Of a stretch of DNA of 64,000 bases, positions 9,599 to 18,045 are shown piece after piece. This DNA is from Phycisphaerales bacterium. Its GTDB lineage: Bacteria; Planctomycetota; Phycisphaerae; Phycisphaerales; UBA1924. Below the pieces are notes generated by a model that was not told the origin of the DNA, did not search any database, and saw only the letters and a list, made by a program, of their open reading frames with translations. Each line of letters opens with the position of its first letter. Position 1 is the first letter of the stretch. The stretch is from NCBI GenBank assembly GCA_029260295.1, contig JAJDDN010000008.1, forward strand, positions 310,001 through 374,000, read 5' to 3'. Position numbers and translations under genes: made by a program.

Positions 9599-10455
9599 AG
9601 CTGGCTTGGATCGGGATTGCTTGGTTGATGGGTGCGACTGTGTTTGCTTCTGTAGTTCAAGAGCAGGGGGCGGACTCGGAGTTGGCGGATCTGAGTCCTG
9701 AGAATCCGGTGTTGTATCTGGAACTTGGAGAGCTGGAGTTGCTTGATGATGTGCTGAGCCGAGATCGGGGGCTTGGGATCGAGTTGCTTGTTCGCGCGGT
9801 GTACTGGGCCGAGCAGAATGGCGATAACTCTGTCGCGTCGTCTGGGTGTATCGCGCTCACAGAAATTGTTGAGAGTGATATGGCTCGGCTTTGGCTCTGG
9901 GATTTGGCGTTATTGCTGGATCCGTCACGCGAGAAAGAGTGGGAGCGGATGCGTGCCCAAAGAACGGATGTCACTCAGGAGCTGGATCTGGAAGCGGCGC
10001 AGTGCTTGTATGCGATCAGGTACCATCAGCAGCCTTTGGGCGGGGAACTCTTTTCTCGGCCAGAAGTTCGGGCCAGGATACTCGAAGCGGCGGTTCTTGG
10101 GGGGATAGACCGGGATGACTTGATCCGGGTATTGGAACTGGAGATCGAGCGTGGGAATGAGGATTCTTGCAGGGGGCGGCTGTATATTGCTGATCGGAGT
10201 TCTCCCGGTCGGCGGCTGGCTTGCCCGGACCATTTGCGTGGTTTGGGGATGTGCGCCAATAATGATGAGCTGAGGCTGTTGCTGAGAACGGAGATGGTGC
10301 TCGGCGGTGTTGAGGTGGAATCATGGGGTGCGGCTGCGTCGATGTCGATGGATGGGGCGATCAATATGCCCGCGGTGTCGGATCTTGTGCGATTGTTTCG
10401 GGTCGAGGCGGATAAAGCGTTCTATCGTGATGATCAATGGGTTGCGACGCCGTGA
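9595..10455 (+). CDS. exported protein, unknown function, last gene of the Exb/vWA operon
   Basis: 286 residues. Starts at ATG 9595 overlapping the previous TGA. MKLAWIGIAWLMGATVFASV is a plausible signal peptide. The mature part is acidic and helical with several Cys residues (SCRGRLYIADR, RRLACPDHLRGLGMCANN) that could form disulphides. No family recognised. The short gap before the next gene and the change in gene type suggest the operon ends here. Confidence 0.65.
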   Translation: MKLAWIGIAWLMGATVFASVVQEQGADSELADLSPENPVLYLELGELELLDDVLSRDRGLGIELLVRAVYWAEQNGDNSVASSGCIALTEIVESDMARLWLWDLALLLDPSREKEWERMRAQRTDVTQELDLEAAQCLYAIRYHQQPLGGELFSRPEVRARILEAAVLGGIDRDDLIRVLELEIERGNEDSCRGRLYIADRSSPGRRLACPDHLRGLGMCANNDELRLLLRTEMVLGGVEVESWGAAASMSMDGAINMPAVSDLVRLFRVEADKAFYRDDQWVATP

Positions 10456-10486
10456 GTGGTGACCGGATTAGATGAATGGAGCCGAC

Positions 10487-10879
10487 ATGAGCGAACAAGC
10501 ACAAGCCAAGCCAGAGACCGATTCGATATTCAAGCCTGAGGTCACCTTTGATGAGTTTGCCAAGGTGGATTTGCGTGTGGCCAAGATTCTTGAGGCCGAG
10601 CCGCATCCTGATGCTGATCGGCTTGTGAAGCTGCAGGTTGATGATGGGTCTGGGAAGCCTCGTCAGATCTGCGCAGGGATCCGTGAGTATTACGAGCCTG
10701 CGGATCTTGTTGGAAAGTCGATTGTGATTGTTGCCAACCTCGCGCCTCGGACGATCCGTGGCGAAGAATCGCGTGGGATGCTGATCGCGGCTTCTGATGC
10801 GGTCAAAGGTAGCGATGAGCGGTCGGTGGTTGTGATGACACCGATGAGCGAGATCGGTGCCGGATCAGTGGTTTCTTGA
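10487..10879 (+). CDS. stand-alone tRNA-binding domain protein (MetRS beta / CsaA type)
   Basis: 130 residues with the OB-fold tRNA-binding domain seen at the C-terminus of methionyl-tRNA synthetases and in CsaA: FDEFAKVDLRVAKILEAEPH, then PDADRLVKLQVDDG, ICAGIREYYEPADLVGKSIVIVANL and RGEESRGMLIAAS. The ATG at 10487 has GGAG 5 nt upstream, better than the in-frame ATG at 10472. It probably works in trans to help MetRS bind tRNA, or as a CsaA-like protein; the sequence does not separate these. Confidence 0.88.
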   Translation: MSEQAQAKPETDSIFKPEVTFDEFAKVDLRVAKILEAEPHPDADRLVKLQVDDGSGKPRQICAGIREYYEPADLVGKSIVIVANLAPRTIRGEESRGMLIAASDAVKGSDERSVVVMTPMSEIGAGSVVS

Positions 10880-10906
10880 TCAGAATATAACTTTCAGACG
10901 GCTGGA

Positions 10907-11815
10907 TCAATCGTCCGCACTCTTGGATTGTGGCTTTTCATCGCTTTGAGATCGGCGTTTTGGTTGTCTATTGAATCTTGGGCGTGGGGCACTCTTTGCT
11001 GTGAGCACCTGCGCTTGGACTTGCTCGTCCCGCTGGGCGTTGAGTTCTTCGAGGGCTTCGTGGAGTTGGTTGATGCGGGATGAGAGTTGATGGATCTCGT
11101 ACTGCTTGATGTGGACCTGCGCATCAAACCGTGCGTTGGCGGCTTTTTCAACCTTCTGCTTTGCCAAGTCAATTTGGCTTTGATCTTGAGATCCTGATCG
11201 CAGCAGGCTTCGGTATTTGCGAGCGGCATCGACATACGAGAGCCCGGCCTTGAGATCTTCGAGTTTGAGTGATGCCATGGCGGGATCGCTTTTTCTGAGC
11301 CGGACCACATCGAGGATCTTTGGAGAGAGCTGGGCGGCGAGGCGTTCTGCAGCTTTGGGGTTGAGGCTCTCGATTTGCTGAAGCTGGGCGTCGATTCTGG
11401 GGAGGTGTTCGGTGATGAACGCGCGGGTGTCTTTGAGATCGTGCTCAGAGAGTGTTGGTGGACTGGGGCGTTGGCCTCGGGCAGATTGGTGGTCTTGGCT
11501 TTGGGTTGAAGCTTGTGATCGCTTTGCGTCACGCATCATTTGTTGGTTCTGGGGTGAGCGGAGTTCTCGCATGACTTCGCTTGGGCTTTGGCCAGCGTCG
11601 AGTTGTTCTAGGGCAGCCTCATGTTTTTCTACGATTCGTTTGGCAAACTCGAGGGTCTGCGAGAGGCGTTTCTGGAGTGCTTCCTTCGATTCTGCGGAAT
11701 CATGATTCGCTCGTTGTCGTTCTGGTGGCGACGAGGGTTGTTGATCGTTTGCCGGCTGGGCGAGTACGGCAGTGCATGAGATAGCGAGGATGGCGAGGGT
11801 TTTGGTGAGCATCAC
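10907..11815 (-). CDS. exported helical protein of the ECF sigma operon
   Basis: 302 residues. A signal peptide (MMLTKTLAILAISCTAVLA) is followed by a long, charged, Gln-rich helical region with coiled-coil character. Two stretches (EALQKRLSQTLEFAKRIVEK and the region around TRAFITEHLPRIDAQLQQIE) recall periplasmic stress proteins of the Spy/CpxP kind, but no diagnostic LTxxQ motif is clear. Its start overlaps the anti-sigma-like gene by 4 nt, so it is the third gene of a sigma/anti-sigma/periplasmic-protein operon. A periplasmic sensing or protective role is inferred. Confidence 0.65.
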   Translation of the reverse strand: MMLTKTLAILAISCTAVLAQPANDQQPSSPPERQRANHDSAESKEALQKRLSQTLEFAKRIVEKHEAALEQLDAGQSPSEVMRELRSPQNQQMMRDAKRSQASTQSQDHQSARGQRPSPPTLSEHDLKDTRAFITEHLPRIDAQLQQIESLNPKAAERLAAQLSPKILDVVRLRKSDPAMASLKLEDLKAGLSYVDAARKYRSLLRSGSQDQSQIDLAKQKVEKAANARFDAQVHIKQYEIHQLSSRINQLHEALEELNAQRDEQVQAQVLTAKSAPRPRFNRQPKRRSQSDEKPQSKSADD

Positions 11816-12303
11816 AGTGATCCTTCTTTGAGCGATGTGTCAGAGATCTCCATGAGCACGCTGGGGAGTGAGAGTTCGGTGTGCATTGCGTCGGTCATGA
11901 GATCGAGTTCGTCGATGTCGAACTCGAGGGCGTCAGCGAAGTCTGTCAGTTCGTAGAGGGCGTTGAGATCTTCTTCGAGCGATACAAGGAGGGTTTGAGA
12001 TGGGGATTGTGCTGGCAGGAGGGCAGCCGAGCGGCTGGATGACCAGATGAGCATGGTGGCGCTGCCGACGATGAGAATGGCCGCGGCGATGTTGAACTTC
12101 CATCCGGGCATAAAGTTCGGTTGGGCGACCGGTGCACTGGTAATAGGGAGCGGTGAGGGGGCGATCTGTTTGGAGATCGAGTCCATCATGCGTTGTTCGA
12201 ATCCCGCGTCGGGGGACCGGCGGTCTATGGAGCCCAGAGTGTCGAGTTGATCGATGATCGCTTCGGTTTCTGGGTCGTGATGGTTGAGGTTGTGGTCGTT
12301 CAT
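11812..12303 (-). CDS. probable anti-sigma factor (single membrane helix)
   Basis: 163 residues: a cytosolic acidic/His-rich N-terminus of about 70 residues, one membrane helix at about 70-92 (WKFNIAAAILIVGSATMLIW), and an extracytoplasmic tail rich in acidic residues. It overlaps the ECF sigma gene by 4 nt (ATGA), the usual arrangement for a cognate anti-sigma factor. There is no HxxxCxxC zinc motif, so it would be a non-ZAS type. The assignment rests on topology and position. Confidence 0.65.
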   Translation of the reverse strand: MNDHNLNHHDPETEAIIDQLDTLGSIDRRSPDAGFEQRMMDSISKQIAPSPLPITSAPVAQPNFMPGWKFNIAAAILIVGSATMLIWSSSRSAALLPAQSPSQTLLVSLEEDLNALYELTDFADALEFDIDELDLMTDAMHTELSLPSVLMEISDTSLKEGSL

Positions 12304-12911
12304 GATTGGGTCTCACTGGATTCACTTTGGGGGGTCATGAATGCTTTAAGTTTCTTTAATGCTCGGTGGTGACGGGCGAGGAGGGTGCCGACGGGTTGGT
12401 TGAGGATTTCGCTGATTTGTTTGAAGCTGAGCTGGCCGTGATGTCGAAGTTCGATGATTTCTCGGTCGGTGTCGTTGAGTTGCTCGATTGCGGCTCTGAG
12501 GGGGGCGGCGTTGATTGGTTTGGAGTCGTTGTGGTTGTTGGCGTTCTGGATACGGGCGTCTTGGAGGTGGCTGGGGTCTGTAGGTCGTGCGTGGCGACCG
12601 CGTCGTCTGAACTCATCTCGGACGCGGTTCATGGTGATGCGGAATAGCCAAGGCTCAAATCGGCCTTGTTCGTTGTAGCCGTCTTGGCAGAGTTTGGTCG
12701 CTACGGTGACAAACACGGACTGGGTAATCTCCTCGGCGAGGTCGTCGTCATGAAGCCGGGAGCGTGCCATTGCAAAGACCCGGCGGGAATACGCGTCCAC
12801 GAGTCCGCGCCAGGCGTCCTCCTCGCCAGTGGCGGCGCGTTTGACGAGGAGACGGATCGCCTCGTCTTCGTGACTCACTGATTCGGGTTGGACACTCAAT
12901 GCGGACACCAT
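12300..12911 (-). CDS. ECF-subfamily RNA polymerase sigma factor
   Basis: 203 residues from the ATG at 12911; the frame stays open upstream to 13367, but that extension is antisense to the divergent sigma gene and low in complexity. Region 2 is DAWRGLVDAYSRRVFAMARS with DDLAEEITQSVFVTVATKL. Region 4 is QLNDTDREIIELRHHGQLSF then KQISEILNQPVGTLLARHHR. It directs RNA polymerase to a stress regulon, is held by the anti-sigma-like product of the overlapping gene, and probably autoregulates the operon. Confidence 0.92.
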   Translation of the reverse strand: MVSALSVQPESVSHEDEAIRLLVKRAATGEEDAWRGLVDAYSRRVFAMARSRLHDDDLAEEITQSVFVTVATKLCQDGYNEQGRFEPWLFRITMNRVRDEFRRRGRHARPTDPSHLQDARIQNANNHNDSKPINAAPLRAAIEQLNDTDREIIELRHHGQLSFKQISEILNQPVGTLLARHHRALKKLKAFMTPQSESSETQS

Positions 12912-13114
12912 CCTTACAGGCACAACGCGGTTCACGCCCTTGTATTGCCCGAACCGATACTTTACTTGAGAACTTGTCGGCGTGTTGGGGCTTACCGGGC
13001 CAGCATGGGGTGATTCCCGGACGATCGGTGTCAGAATGATGGAATGTGGGTTTCGGCGATCCGAATACCCATTGGCGTCGTATGATGCGGCATCTGAGAG
13101 TGGAAAGGACCCGA

Positions 13115-13750
13115 TTGAGCGATTCAGTGCCAGAATTTCGAACCAGTGCCTTTGATGGGCAAGCCGATGAGAAGGTGTTTGTCGCGTTCCGTTCGGGTGA
13201 TACGGCTGCATACAAGGAGCTGATCGAGCGGTATCACGATGATCTGCTGCGGTTTTTGACGCGATTGGTAGGGGACCGGGCGGCTGCGGAGGACCTGTTT
13301 CAGGAGACCTTTTTGCAGATTCACTTATCGGCTGATACATTCGATGCCAGCAGGCGATTTCGGCCATGGCTTTTTACAATTGCAGCGAACAAAGGGCGGG
13401 ACTTGTTGCGTAAGAAGAAGCGGAGACGCACGGTAGAACTCTCGGCCCCACTGAGAGGGTCCGACCGTGGGACTTCGATGGTTGATTTGCTGGAGATTGA
13501 TGTCCCGGCACCGGATGAAAGGATGGACGCGGATGAACAGGATCGGCTGGTGCAACTCGCGCTTGATGATCTTGGGGCTCCGCTCCGTGAGGTCTTGGTG
13601 CTTGGGTATTTTCAGCGGTTGAGCTATGCGAGGATTGCTGAGGATTTGGGTATCCCGCTTGGGACGGTCAAATCTCGGATGCACGCCGCGGTCGCGGCGT
13701 TTGCGAGAAGCTGGCAGCGGGTTTCGAAACCTGATGCTGGGGATGAGTAG
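13115..13750 (+). CDS. ECF-subfamily RNA polymerase sigma factor, second, divergent
   Basis: Region 2 (YKELIERYHDDLLRFLTRLV, DRAAAEDLFQETFLQIHLSA, RRFRPWLFTIAANKGRDLLR) and region 4 (LREVLVLGYFQRLSYARIAE then DLGIPLGTVKSRMHAA) are complete. I chose the TTG at 13115 because GGAAAGGA lies 5 nt upstream. In-frame ATG 13082 or GTG 13046 would add 11 or 23 residues without a ribosome site. It is divergent from the other ECF operon and followed 34 nt later by a membrane protein that is probably its partner regulator. Confidence 0.9.
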   Translation: MSDSVPEFRTSAFDGQADEKVFVAFRSGDTAAYKELIERYHDDLLRFLTRLVGDRAAAEDLFQETFLQIHLSADTFDASRRFRPWLFTIAANKGRDLLRKKKRRRTVELSAPLRGSDRGTSMVDLLEIDVPAPDERMDADEQDRLVQLALDDLGAPLREVLVLGYFQRLSYARIAEDLGIPLGTVKSRMHAAVAAFARSWQRVSKPDAGDE

Positions 13751-13784
13751 TTTCGTGGTTTGGGGTGTGTGTGGAGTTTATTGA

Positions 13785-14975
13785 ATGAATGATGTCAATG
13801 GGTCAAACGATCAATCGGATTACCAACTGAGTGATGCGGACAAGGCAGCGGTCGACGCCCTCTTTGAGGGGACTGATGCTGATGCGGGCCGTTTGGACCG
13901 CGTGACTCGATTGATGGGTCTGCTCGATACGCCGATTGCTGATGATGGGCAGCGGGGGGCCCGGATTGATGTGGTTGGTTTGCGGGCGGCTTCGGTGGGA
14001 AATGAACCAGTGCTTGATTCTTCCTCGGCGTCATCGGTGGATGACTGGATGGAATCAGAAGTGGCTTGCACAGAGCGTGATTCGGTTCATGGGCAATTGG
14101 CGGAGCTGATCACTGGTGGTGCGGGATACAGCGATTCTGAGCGTGAGTCGCTTGTGAATCGAACAATTGGGATGATCCAGGACGAGATTAATCGTTCTGA
14201 GAAACGATACATCATGGATATGCCGATCTCGCCTGGCGGGCGGTTCCGGCTTGCGGATCTGGTGACATTGGCGGCGACGCTGCTGCTGATTGCATCGGTC
14301 ACAATACCTGTCCTTGGGGGGATGCGTTCGCGGACCATGCAGGCTCAGTGTCTTGATAATATGGCGAGCACCGGGCGGGCGTTCGGGACATATGCCGGGT
14401 CGAACCGGGATCTGCTCCCGATGGCGACAGCCGGGTTTGGATCTGGTTCAGGTGCGACATGGATGGATGTGGGCACGACTCCTGAGCGGTCGAACTCGTC
14501 AAACTTGTACATGCTCGTTCGGACGAATCATGTGACCCTGGCAGATCTGGCGTGCCCGACCAATCCGGATGCTTTGATTGCTGGCCAGGCCCAGTCTCAG
14601 CAGGACTGGAGATCGCTCGATGAGATTTCGTACAGCTACAGGATCATGGCTCAGGGTGGCATGAAGGCGCACGGACCAACGCAGCCTGTACGGGTCGTTC
14701 TACTGGCAGATCGGAGCCCGGTGATCCGGCGGATCGTCAATGGGCAGAAGGTGCGGCCTGAAGAGAACACCCCGAACCACGATCGGGGCGGTCAGCATGT
14801 GCTTGGGCTTGATGGGGGCTCGGTCTGGCATCGGGATCCGGTGCTGGATCAGGGGGATAACTTGTGGTTGCCACGGCCGATCGAACAGGCGATCTTCAAT
14901 GTCCGGGACAAGATGGGTATTATTGAGGGCAACGAGCTGCCTTCTGGGCCAACCGATGCGTTTGTCGGGCCCTAA
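13785..14975 (+). CDS. membrane protein with cytosolic anti-sigma-like part and DUF1559-like prepilin-type domain
   Basis: 396 residues. The acidic cytosolic N-terminus (about 1-148) is followed by one membrane helix (about 150-174, LVTLAATLLLIASVTIPVLG). An extracytoplasmic part then begins with AQCLDNMASTGRAFGTYAGS and continues NRDLLPMAT, the pattern that follows the helix in planctomycete DUF1559/H-X9-DG pseudopilin-like proteins. Near the end NHDRGGQHVLGLDGGSVWHR gives an H-x10-DG variant. GGAG sits 8 nt before the ATG. It lies directly behind an ECF sigma gene, so the N-terminus may be the anti-sigma module. The fused architecture is seen; the role is inferred. Confidence 0.7.
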   Translation: MNDVNGSNDQSDYQLSDADKAAVDALFEGTDADAGRLDRVTRLMGLLDTPIADDGQRGARIDVVGLRAASVGNEPVLDSSSASSVDDWMESEVACTERDSVHGQLAELITGGAGYSDSERESLVNRTIGMIQDEINRSEKRYIMDMPISPGGRFRLADLVTLAATLLLIASVTIPVLGGMRSRTMQAQCLDNMASTGRAFGTYAGSNRDLLPMATAGFGSGSGATWMDVGTTPERSNSSNLYMLVRTNHVTLADLACPTNPDALIAGQAQSQQDWRSLDEISYSYRIMAQGGMKAHGPTQPVRVVLLADRSPVIRRIVNGQKVRPEENTPNHDRGGQHVLGLDGGSVWHRDPVLDQGDNLWLPRPIEQAIFNVRDKMGIIEGNELPSGPTDAFVGP

Positions 14976-15105
14976 CGGATACAGAGAAATGTGGGATTCG
15001 GGGTGGTTTGGGTGGTTTATGACCGATGATGGGGCTATCCTCACCTCCTGCCTTGCTCTGTGAGCGGGGCGTTTACGAGTTGATTTCACTACGCCGGAGA
15101 GCGTT

Positions 15106-15402
15106 ATGCCGAAGAATAAGATTCATAAAGGTTTGTCCAAGCGGATCCGTATTTCCAAGACGGGCAAAGTCCGTCACCGGAGCGCGTACCACAAGCACTT
15201 GTCTTCTCGCAAGAGTGGCAAGCGTTTGCGTCAGCTCCGTAAGGATCGTCGGGTCTCTGGCTCCGAAGCCAAGCGATTTGAGAAGATGTTGTTCCGCCGT
15301 CTGCGTGGACGCAACCAGCCTCGTTTGTCGATGCGTCGGAGCCCGTCTCCTGAGCAGCGTCGCGAGATGAAGGCCGCTGCCAAGGCAACCGCCAACGATT
15401 GA
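15106..15402 (+). CDS. rpmI: 50S ribosomal protein L35, with C-terminal extension
   Basis: MPKNKIHKGLSKRIRISKTG, KVRHRSAYHKHLSSRKSGKR and RLRQLRKDRRVSGSEAKRFE match the basic L35 fold. The protein is 98 residues, whereas L35 is usually about 65. The extra roughly 35 residues (FRRLRGRNQPRLSMRRSPSP and on) are basic and Pro/Arg-rich. Followed by rplT in the conserved rpmI-rplT order. The missing infC upstream means this pair is detached from the usual infC-rpmI-rplT cluster. Confidence 0.93.
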   Translation: MPKNKIHKGLSKRIRISKTGKVRHRSAYHKHLSSRKSGKRLRQLRKDRRVSGSEAKRFEKMLFRRLRGRNQPRLSMRRSPSPEQRREMKAAAKATAND

Positions 15403-15416
15403 TTGATTTACTTTCT

Positions 15417-15438
15417 GAGTCATCGATGTAGATGACTC
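15417..15438 (+). other. 8-bp hairpin between rpmI and rplT
   Basis: GAGTCATC, a 6-nt loop and GATGACTC form a perfect stem. No U-run follows, so it is not a standard terminator. It could be an L20 autoregulatory site, an attenuator or an mRNA-processing hairpin. Only the stem itself is visible. Confidence 0.5.
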
Positions 15439-15516
15439 GGGTTGTTCCACCCCGTTTGCCGGGATGACAAGATCGGCTTGATTGCCGGCTCCGTCAGACA
15501 AACATGGAGACGAGCT

Positions 15517-15897
15517 ATGCCTCGCGTACGCAAAGGTGCTGCCAGAACTCAGGCACGCAAAAGAATTCTTCGACAGGCCCGTGGTTACTTCGGTACCAAA
15601 TCGCGCCATAAGTATCAAGCCAAGATTGCTGTCCGCCGTGCGGGCTGCTATGCCTACCGTGACCGCCGCGCCCGCAAGCGTGAGATGCGTGCACTCTGGA
15701 TCACCCGTATCACTGCTGCTTGCAAGATGCGTGGGACCCGGTACTCGTTGTTCATCAACGGGCTCAAGATGTCGGGCAACAACCTGAATCGGAAGATGCT
15801 CTCGCAGATCGCGATTGATGATCCGAAACTTTTCGATCGTTTGGTCGAGCAGGCCGTGAAGGCATCGACCGCTGTTCCTGCTGCTAACGCTGGGTGA
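15517..15897 (+). CDS. rplT: 50S ribosomal protein L20
   Basis: 126 residues starting MPRVRKGAARTQARKRILRQ, with ARGYFGTKSRHKYQAKIAVR and the C-terminal RALWITRITAACKMRGTRYS typical of L20. GGAGA lies 6 nt before the ATG at 15517; the in-frame upstream ATG at 15442 is inside the intergenic region and not L20-like. L20 binds 23S rRNA early in assembly and in many bacteria represses its own operon. Ended by a strong intrinsic terminator. Confidence 0.97.
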   Translation: MPRVRKGAARTQARKRILRQARGYFGTKSRHKYQAKIAVRRAGCYAYRDRRARKREMRALWITRITAACKMRGTRYSLFINGLKMSGNNLNRKMLSQIAIDDPKLFDRLVEQAVKASTAVPAANAG

Positions 15898-15921
15898 ATC
15901 GGTTGATTTGATAGACTATTG

Positions 15922-15954
15922 ATGCCCGGCTGTTTCGATGGCCGGGCATTTTTT
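15922..15954 (+). terminator. intrinsic terminator after rplT
   Basis: ATGCCCGGC / GCCGGGCAT stem (9 bp) with a 10-nt loop followed by six T residues. Confidence 0.9.
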
Positions 15955-15967
15955 ATGGAGTTCTTGA

Positions 15968-16663
15968 ATGAATGGATGGTGGATAACAGATTGGCTGGCG
16001 GCCCCCAACGGCAAGGTGGTCGTTGTGTCTTGGCTGGTCTGGGTAGTGGTATCCATTACGCTTCATGAGCTTGCCCACGGCTGGGCCGCGATCAAGCTTG
16101 GTGATGACACGCCGATCCGCAGCGGGCACATGACCTGGAATCCGATGGTGCATATGGGGCCGTATTCGTTGGGGGCGTTGTTGTTGGTGGGTATCGCGTG
16201 GGGTGCGATGCCGGTGGATCCGTCACGATTGCGTGGGAAGTACGCCGATACGCTTGTCACGGTGGCGGGGCCTGTAATGAATCTTGCGTTGGGTGTGATT
16301 GCGATCACTGCATTGATTTTCTGGGAGCCCTTGGCCGGGGGGCACATTATTTCGACGGTTGCTATTGGGGACCCGCTTAAGACGAATCTGGAGATTTTCT
16401 TCCGAGCCGGGGCGTTCTTGAACTTTGTGCTGATGTTGTTTAACTTGCTGCCAGTGCCGCCGCTTGATGGAGGTCGGATTCTGATGAATCTTTGGCCGTC
16501 GTTTAATCGGCTGATGCGTTCAGAGAACGGGCAATGGATCGGGCTTGGTATCTTTATATTGTTCTTTGTTGCGGGGGCTCCGCTTCTGTTTGAGGTATCA
16601 ATGGCATTGGTTTTTGGGATTACGGATTTGGCTCAGTCACTGATGTTCCCCTCCATGTATTAA
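15968..16663 (+). CDS. site-2 protease-type M50 metallopeptidase, membrane
   Basis: 231 residues with four to six membrane helices. The zinc motif HELAHG (His33, Glu34, His37) lies in the first helix, and NLLPVPPLDGGRI, with the third metal ligand Asp167, in a later helix. These are the two signature motifs of the M50B/site-2 protease family that cleaves inside the membrane. No PDZ or CBS domain, so it belongs to the minimal rhomboid-sized group. Its substrate is unknown; nearby ECF/anti-sigma proteins make regulated intramembrane proteolysis possible. Confidence 0.92.
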   Translation: MNGWWITDWLAAPNGKVVVVSWLVWVVVSITLHELAHGWAAIKLGDDTPIRSGHMTWNPMVHMGPYSLGALLLVGIAWGAMPVDPSRLRGKYADTLVTVAGPVMNLALGVIAITALIFWEPLAGGHIISTVAIGDPLKTNLEIFFRAGAFLNFVLMLFNLLPVPPLDGGRILMNLWPSFNRLMRSENGQWIGLGIFILFFVAGAPLLFEVSMALVFGITDLAQSLMFPSMY

Positions 16664-16697
16664 ACGGTTTGCGTGGTTCATACGGGTATGATCAGTA

Positions 16698-17984
16698 GTG
16701 AAGTATGTCGTCATTATTTTGGGCGGGGGGGCTGATAAGCCGCTGGATGAGCTCGACGGACTCACGCCCTTAGAGGCGGCAGATACTCCGAATCTTGATC
16801 GGCTGGCCAGGGCGGGGCGGATTGGAACTGTGGCGACAACCCCTAAGGGGTTCGGAGTGGGGGCTGATGTTTGTGTGCTGGATTTGCTTGGGTATGAACC
16901 GGGTGTGTTTCATAATGGTCGGGCACCATTTGAAGCGGCGGGGATGGGGCTCGAGGTTGCTCCTGAGGATTGGATTCTTTGCGTGAGTTTGGTGACGGTG
17001 GGCGCAGAGGGAACTGATCAAAAAGGCTTAATGCTTGATCATTCCGCCGGTGCGATCCCAAATGCAGAGGCGGGGGTTCTTTTTGAAGGGCTTGCTGAGT
17101 ATTGGGCTGAGCAGGAGCCGGGTGTTGGGGCGAAAGTTGAGTTGGTGCCCGGAGCAGGCTATCGATCGATTTTGGTTGACCGATCGGGCCGGGACTACTC
17201 GAGCGTTGATTGTACGGCTCCGCATGAGATATTGGATCGGCCTTGGGATGCAGCGATGCCTCGGGGAGGGACGAGTGATGAGGGGGCGGTGTTGAATAGA
17301 TTGATGCGGCTGTCGCATGAATATCTGAGTGGGCACGAGGTGAATCTGGCCCGGGTTGAGCAGGGGCTGCGGCCCGCGAATATGGTTTGGATCTGGGGAC
17401 AGGGGATGGGGATCGAACTGCCGAGCTTTGAATTGCGATATGGGCTTAAGGGCGGGATGATTGTTTCTGGTAATTTGCTCTCGGGAATCGGCAAGACGAT
17501 TGGGTGGGATCAGATCGAGTGTGCCGGGCTTACTGGATTTCAGGATACGGATTACGGGATGCAGGGGAAGGTGGCGGTCGATTCGATTCGGAAATATGGC
17601 ATGGTATGCTGTCATGTTGAGGCCTCGGATGAAGCATCGCACCAGGCGGATTACATGACCAAGGTGGCGTCTTTGGAAGCGGTAGACCGGGAGATCATCG
17701 GGCCTGTGATGAAGGCTCTTGTGCGGTATGGCGATCCTGCTGTAGATCACAACGCTGAGGGGTGGCGGGTGCTGGTGGTTCCGGATCATTACACGCTCTG
17801 CAGCACACGGAAGCATGACGCGGCTCCTGTACCCTTTGCGATGGGAGGGGCTTGGGTGCGGTCGGTGGTGGATCGGGTGATGACGGAGAAGCAGGCGGGG
17901 GAGTCTGATCTGCATATTGATCCGGGGGCTGATCTGATGGAGTATTTTTTGCATTCGGGGCTGGTGCGGGTGGATACGAAATAA
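16698..17984 (+). CDS. ApgM-like alkaline-phosphatase-superfamily protein with altered active site
   Basis: 428 residues related to archaeal-type cofactor-independent phosphoglycerate mutase and the proposed homoserine kinase group. The family layout is clear: TPLEAADTPNLDRLARAGRI, LLGYEPGVFHNGRAPFEAAG, HVEASDEASHQAD and VVPDHYTLCSTRKHDAAPVP. However, the N-terminal GDG/LDG metal-binding Asp reads GGGAD here. The nucleophile Ser of the usual GSDVA motif is Ala (GADVC). The C-terminal DH and His ligands remain. Start is GTG at 16698 with no clear ribosome site. Either an inactive paralogue or an enzyme of changed chemistry. Confidence 0.8.
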   Translation: MKYVVIILGGGADKPLDELDGLTPLEAADTPNLDRLARAGRIGTVATTPKGFGVGADVCVLDLLGYEPGVFHNGRAPFEAAGMGLEVAPEDWILCVSLVTVGAEGTDQKGLMLDHSAGAIPNAEAGVLFEGLAEYWAEQEPGVGAKVELVPGAGYRSILVDRSGRDYSSVDCTAPHEILDRPWDAAMPRGGTSDEGAVLNRLMRLSHEYLSGHEVNLARVEQGLRPANMVWIWGQGMGIELPSFELRYGLKGGMIVSGNLLSGIGKTIGWDQIECAGLTGFQDTDYGMQGKVAVDSIRKYGMVCCHVEASDEASHQADYMTKVASLEAVDREIIGPVMKALVRYGDPAVDHNAEGWRVLVVPDHYTLCSTRKHDAAPVPFAMGGAWVRSVVDRVMTEKQAGESDLHIDPGADLMEYFLHSGLVRVDTK

Positions 17985-17992
17985 CTATTTAC

Positions 17993-18023
17993 AAAAAAGC
18001 ACCCGCAGAGAATGCGGGTGCTT
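17993..18023 (-). terminator. intrinsic terminator of the POT transporter gene
   Basis: AAGCACCCGCA / TGCGGGTGCTT stem with a 5-nt loop. Read on the minus strand it is followed by six T residues (the A-run at 17993-17998). Confidence 0.88.
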
Positions 18024-18045
18024 GTGGGATTGGATTGGAAGTTGA

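Noticed and set aside
12912-13367. N-terminal extension of the minus-strand ECF sigma ORF
   Set aside because: The extension is antisense to the divergent ECF gene; the sigma fold begins right after the ATG at 12911.
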